DNA of 9,748 nt, taken from assembly GCA_027294925.1 (NCBI GenBank), contig JAPULM010000448.1:1-9748 (forward strand). The letters are read 5' to 3'. Source of the stretch: a bacterium (GTDB lineage Bacteria > Tectomicrobia > Entotheonellia > Entotheonellales > Entotheonellaceae). The notes under the pieces are model-generated. The model had not been told where the DNA came from. It ran no database searches and saw nothing but the letters and a program-made list of their open reading frames with translations. Shown one piece after another: positions 7,591 through 9,748 of the stretch; the stretch's first letter is position 1; every line of letters begins with the position of its first letter. Both the position numbers and the translations under genes were made by a program.

Positions 7591-8004
7591 TTGCAACGTC
7601 ATCAGAGACGTATGAACGCTGCGGCAAATTTTCAACCCGTCTTCATCAACCGCCACCAATTCCATGATCAAATAGGGCCGTTCACGTTTTATATATTTGT
7701 CTATAACTTTAACCGTTAAGTTGACTTTCTTACCGACCCGAACGGGGTTGTTGAATTCCCACGCCTGTTTGGCATGGATACTGCCAAAGCGTTGATAGGC
7801 CTCATCAAGTATATTCAAGGTGTCGTTGTCAAAGATGGTGGGAGGTGCAATTCGTCCGCCATAAGGAGAATTATCGAAATACCACGACCGAGTGCTCTCA
7901 ATGGCATGGGCGCTAGTTTGTACCATCTCATCCGTAATGAGTACTTCTTTCCGTCCTAAAATTTCACCAATTTCAATGCTATCGTAGTCAAATGTTTTAC
8001 GCAT
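7582..8004 (-). CDS. MaoC-like N-terminal-type subunit lacking the catalytic pair
   Basis: This 140-residue hotdog-fold protein resembles the FAS1A/MaoC N-terminal dehydratase group. It starts with FDYDSIEIGE and contains GGRIAPPTIFD near residues 49-59, the usual place of the loop after the central helix. A later strand pattern, WEFNNPVRVGKKVNLTVKV, is typical of the fold. The D-x4-H hydratase motif is not seen, so it probably serves as the substrate-binding or structural partner of the next gene. ATG at 8004 has GAGGA 6 nt upstream. Its stop is only 5 nt from the start of the catalytic MaoC gene, which suits equal synthesis of two subunits. The partnership is inferred from gene order and from known heteromeric hydratases. 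Confidence 0.8.
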   Translation of the reverse strand: MRKTFDYDSIEIGEILGRKEVLITDEMVQTSAHAIESTRSWYFDNSPYGGRIAPPTIFDNDTLNILDEAYQRFGSIHAKQAWEFNNPVRVGKKVNLTVKVIDKYIKRERPYLIMELVAVDEDGLKICRSVHTSLMTLQRG

Positions 8005-8036
8005 GGAATTCCTCAGCCTTCCTCATCCCTTTTTTA

Positions 8037-8312
8037 CTAAGACGTCGACGGGCTCATCGCGTCTCGATATTGATATAGACATGCGATGTGGAACACGGCC
8101 TGTTCCTTGTCTGCAAAGGTGACGATAAATGACTCACCTCGAATCGGGCCGGCACACCAGGCGCATGGTCCCGAGTTCTGAGTTTTGCGTACCGGATTGG
8201 GATTCCATGCGTCCATCTTTGTTTTCTTTAATTTGTGCTGCCCGGCAAACGTTTCAAACATGTCTAACGTGATGTGTGGGTATGCGTCTCGCGATGATTG
8301 CATTGTACGCAT
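8037..8312 (-). CDS. Small protein with a C2HC (LIM/PARP-like) zinc-finger motif
   Basis: This 91-residue hypothetical protein has Cys50-x2-Cys53 (CAWC) and His75-x2-Cys78 (HIAC), separated by 21 residues. That is the ligand spacing of a treble-clef finger such as the first half of LIM; PARP-type fingers have a similar but longer spacing. The segment between them, with GPIRGESFIVTF, looks like the strands that carry such a site. The N-terminal half is polar with a KLKKTK patch and no recognised domain. There is no membrane segment or signal peptide. The stop is 32 nt before the MaoC-like gene, so it is probably first in the operon. ATG 8312 has no strong Shine-Dalgarno, and ATG codons at residues 4 and 18 are possible. 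I infer metal binding; DNA or protein binding is only a guess. Confidence 0.6.
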   Translation of the reverse strand: MRTMQSSRDAYPHITLDMFETFAGQHKLKKTKMDAWNPNPVRKTQNSGPCAWCAGPIRGESFIVTFADKEQAVFHIACLYQYRDAMSPSTS

Positions 8313-8361
8313 GATGACAAGATGTCTACTCAGTTTGTTCAGTCAATCTTAAATGTTGTAG

Positions 8362-8379
8362 TTATCACAGTAGGATAAA
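8362..8379. repeat. 18-nt motif copy 1 (candidate operator)
   Basis: TTATCACAGTAGGATAAA contains the inverted repeat TTATC-N7-GATAA. It matches copy 2 at 8750-8767 in 15 of 18 positions, in the same orientation. It covers the -10 of the candidate promoter of the minus-strand operon, a position suited to a repressor. Confidence 0.5.
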
Positions 8380-8395
8380 CAGGGTAAGGCGTCAA
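8367..8395 (-). promoter_or_regulatory. Candidate sigma-70-type promoter of the minus-strand operon
   Basis: The minus strand reads TTGACG (8390-8395), a 17-nt spacer, then TACTGT (8367-8372). The -35 is good and the -10 weak. It lies about 55 nt upstream of the first operon gene and overlaps the 18-nt motif. Confidence 0.35.
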
Positions 8396-8737
8396 GACAT
8401 ATGCAAAGGATGGTCGTGTTCAGATTCAAGAGAGATGCTACCCGTCTGGACGACTGGGCGGCGCTGTCGGGAGAACAGGATAAACAACGCCACTTTTACG
8501 CCGCATCCTGGCCGCACGACTCCACCGGCGGCGGCCGCACCGGCTCGCGGCTAAGCGCAGCGTGACTGTGCACAGCCTGGACTTGGCGCTCAGGATGCGC
8601 TAGGCTGGAGTCTCAACGGTTTCCTCGCGCCAGGGTCTAGGAACGGCTTATAGGGGGTCAAGTAAATTCTTAATATTTGCTCCGCAGGGTTCAGCCTTGC
8701 ACGGATGCAGAGGTAGCCCAAAAATATAGAAACTTGT

Positions 8738-8764
8738 TTGACAGACCACTTATCACCTTAGGAT
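8738..8764 (+). promoter_or_regulatory. Candidate promoter of lhgO
   Basis: TTGACA (8738-8743) is a perfect -35 hexamer. TAGGAT (8759-8764) is a possible -10 after a short 15-nt spacer, and about 50 nt remain to the lhgO ATG. The -10 lies inside the second copy of the 18-nt motif. The short spacer could mean activator dependence, or that the true -10 is elsewhere. Confidence 0.4.
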
Positions 8765-8767
8765 CAA
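8750..8767. repeat. 18-nt motif copy 2 (candidate operator)
   Basis: TTATCACCTTAGGATCAA repeats copy 1 (8362-8379) with 15 of 18 identities and keeps most of the TTATC-N7-GATAA symmetry. It spans the spacer and -10 of the lhgO promoter candidate. Confidence 0.5.
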
Positions 8768-8815
8768 TATGCAGTTCTGATTTTCCCGGCGCCTATTGAA
8801 GGGAAAGGGGACATT

Positions 8816-9748
8816 ATGCAACAAGCAGCCGTAGCGATTATCGGCGGTGGTATTTTAGGATTGGCCACAGCCTACCGCTTGACCCAAGATGAACCGGAGC
8901 GACAGGTCGTTGTATTGGAAAAAGAAAATGGGCTTGCACATCATCAAACCGGTCATAATTCCGGTGTGCTGCATTCCGGAATTTATTACAAACCTGGCTC
9001 GCTGAAAGCGATCAATTGTCGTGCAGGCAAGAAGGCGATGGAGGCATTTTGCACCGCCGAAGGGATTGATTATGAGATTTGCGGCAAAGTCATTGTGGCC
9101 ACCAACAAAGCCGAGTTGCCGGCCCTAGAGCGCATCTACGAGCGCGGCCAGGCGAATGGGGTGCAGTGCGCCATAATTGACCAGGAACATTTAAAGGAAT
9201 TGGAACCCTCCACCGCCGGTATCAAAGCCGTTCACGTCCCCGAAACGGGTATCGTCAATTACAAGCAGGTGTGTCAGCGCATGGCGGCGCGCATCGAAGA
9301 GCAGGGTGGGCAGATCATCACCAACGCCCGGGTGACGGCGATGCACGAGAGTTCGGAAGAAATTGTCATTGAAAGTTTGGCGGGCGACTGGGGTGTGCAG
9401 TACGTGGTCAACTGTGCCGGCTTGCACTCCGACCGCGTGACCGCTATGAGCGGCCAACAGCCGGATGTCAAAATCGTTCCTTTTCGGGGCGAATATTTTG
9501 AGTTAAAACCGCAAGCCGCGCATCTGTGCCGCAATTTGATTTATCCGGTGCCGGATCCCAGTTTCCCATTTCTCGGGGTGCATTTCACCCGGATGATCGA
9601 GGGAGGAATCGAATGCGGCCCCAATGCCGTGCTAGCCTTCGCCCGCGAAGGCTATTTAAAGACCGACCTTAATATCAAAGACTTGATGGAAACCTTGACC
9701 TATCCCGGCTTTATCAGACTTGCAGCCAAATACTGGCGCACCGGCTTC
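8816..9748 (+). CDS. lhgO: L-2-hydroxyglutarate oxidase (3' end beyond window)
   Basis: An FAD-dependent DAO-family oxidoreductase that oxidises L-2-hydroxyglutarate to 2-oxoglutarate, passing electrons to oxygen or the quinone pool. The first 311 residues are present of about 400. The Rossmann FAD motif GGGILG is at 10-15 with Glu35 ending the second strand. [12 protein letters not shown] (47-58) is the family hallmark, VNCAGLHSD (198-206) is the second FAD-contact segment, and [10 protein letters not shown] (250-259) and [13 protein letters not shown] (268-280) are typical of LhgO rather than glycerol-3-phosphate dehydrogenase. ATG 8816 follows GGGAAAGGGG with 5 nt spacing. No stop occurs before the window ends at a complete codon. 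It faces away from the acyl-CoA operon and shares a putative operator with it, so the two may serve a common acid-catabolic response. Confidence 0.92.
   Translation, partial: MQQAAVAIIGGGILGLATAYRLTQDEPERQVVVLEKENGLAHHQTGHNSGVLHSGIYYKPGSLKAINCRAGKKAMEAFCTAEGIDYEICGKVIVATNKAELPALERIYERGQANGVQCAIIDQEHLKELEPSTAGIKAVHVPETGIVNYKQVCQRMAARIEEQGGQIITNARVTAMHESSEEIVIESLAGDWGVQYVVNCAGLHSDRVTAMSGQQPDVKIVPFRGEYFELKPQAAHLCRNLIYPVPDPSFPFLGVHFTRMIEGGIECGPNAVLAFAREGYLKTDLNIKDLMETLTYPGFIRLAAKYWRTGF

Larger units (their letters stand above)
8313..8815. other. Divergent intergenic region between operon and lhgO
   Basis: This region of about 500 nt holds a candidate promoter for each flanking unit and two copies of an 18-nt motif, listed separately. 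Between them, at 8401-8568 (+), is a 55-codon open frame starting ATG. It has no recognisable domain and no clear Shine-Dalgarno, and I do not call it a gene. Positions 8574-8606 can form an interrupted hairpin (AGCCT/AGGCT outside, GCGC/GCGC inside) of unknown meaning. The 8440-8640 part is GC-rich compared with both ends, so it may be inserted material or a gene remnant. Confidence 0.5.

Noticed and set aside
8401..8568. 55-codon + strand frame in the divergent gap
   Set aside because: No clear Shine-Dalgarno, no recognisable motif, and biased GC-rich codons. I kept it only as a note in the intergenic entry.
8574..8606. Interrupted hairpin as a terminator or structured RNA
   Set aside because: No T run follows, the stems are short, and it does not follow a gene.
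9191..9534. Minus-strand open frames of 86-88 codons
   Set aside because: They are antisense to lhgO, whose conserved motifs fix the + strand frame.
1..9748. tRNA, rRNA, CRISPR array, complete insertion sequence
   Set aside because: No regularly spaced repeats, cloverleaf, rRNA-like segment, or transposase with terminal inverted repeats was seen.

Overview
The window is bacterial DNA with Shine-Dalgarno-led genes. It splits into a decayed left third (1-3214) and an intact right two thirds (3215-9748). I cannot assign a genus. The gene families suggest an aerobically respiring heterotroph of moderate to high GC. The stretch at about 140-745 is visibly more AT-rich than everything to its right and looks acquired or of different origin.

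Left third. Positions 1-174 hold the open 3' end of an unidentified + strand reading frame. Positions 139-744 (-) are the N-terminal part of a CPA2-type cation:proton antiporter, broken by an in-frame TAA and cut off before the end of the family fold. Positions 965-2993 (-) encode a ClC chloride channel/antiporter with a cytoplasmic CBS pair and an RCK_C-like tail. It is readable from start to stop (about 674 residues) only if four same-direction frameshifts are corrected. A 65-nt second copy of the ClC selectivity-filter region lies at 747-811, directly against the antiporter start. No complete working gene is visible in this part.

Right part. A tight minus-strand operon reads from about 8312 down to 3215. 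In transcription order it encodes a 91-aa protein with a C2HC zinc-finger-like motif, a MaoC-fold protein without the catalytic Asp/His, a MaoC-fold protein with the catalytic Asp/His, an AMP-forming acyl-CoA synthetase, and a xanthine-dehydrogenase-family molybdopterin subunit. The likely logic is activation of a carboxylic acid to its CoA thioester, hydration of an enoyl-CoA by the paired MaoC subunits, and a redox or hydroxylation step by the molybdenum protein. The substrate cannot be read from sequence. The molybdenum subunit has Gln at the position of the family's catalytic Glu, and no FeS or FAD partner subunit is in the window.

Divergently, at 8816-9748 (+, running off the end), lies lhgO, L-2-hydroxyglutarate oxidase. 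The roughly 500-nt gap between the operon and lhgO carries a candidate promoter for each side. Each candidate overlaps a copy of the same 18-nt motif (15/18 identical, partly palindromic), which suggests one regulator may control both units. This shared site and the Glu-to-Gln molybdenum subunit are the most interesting leads.
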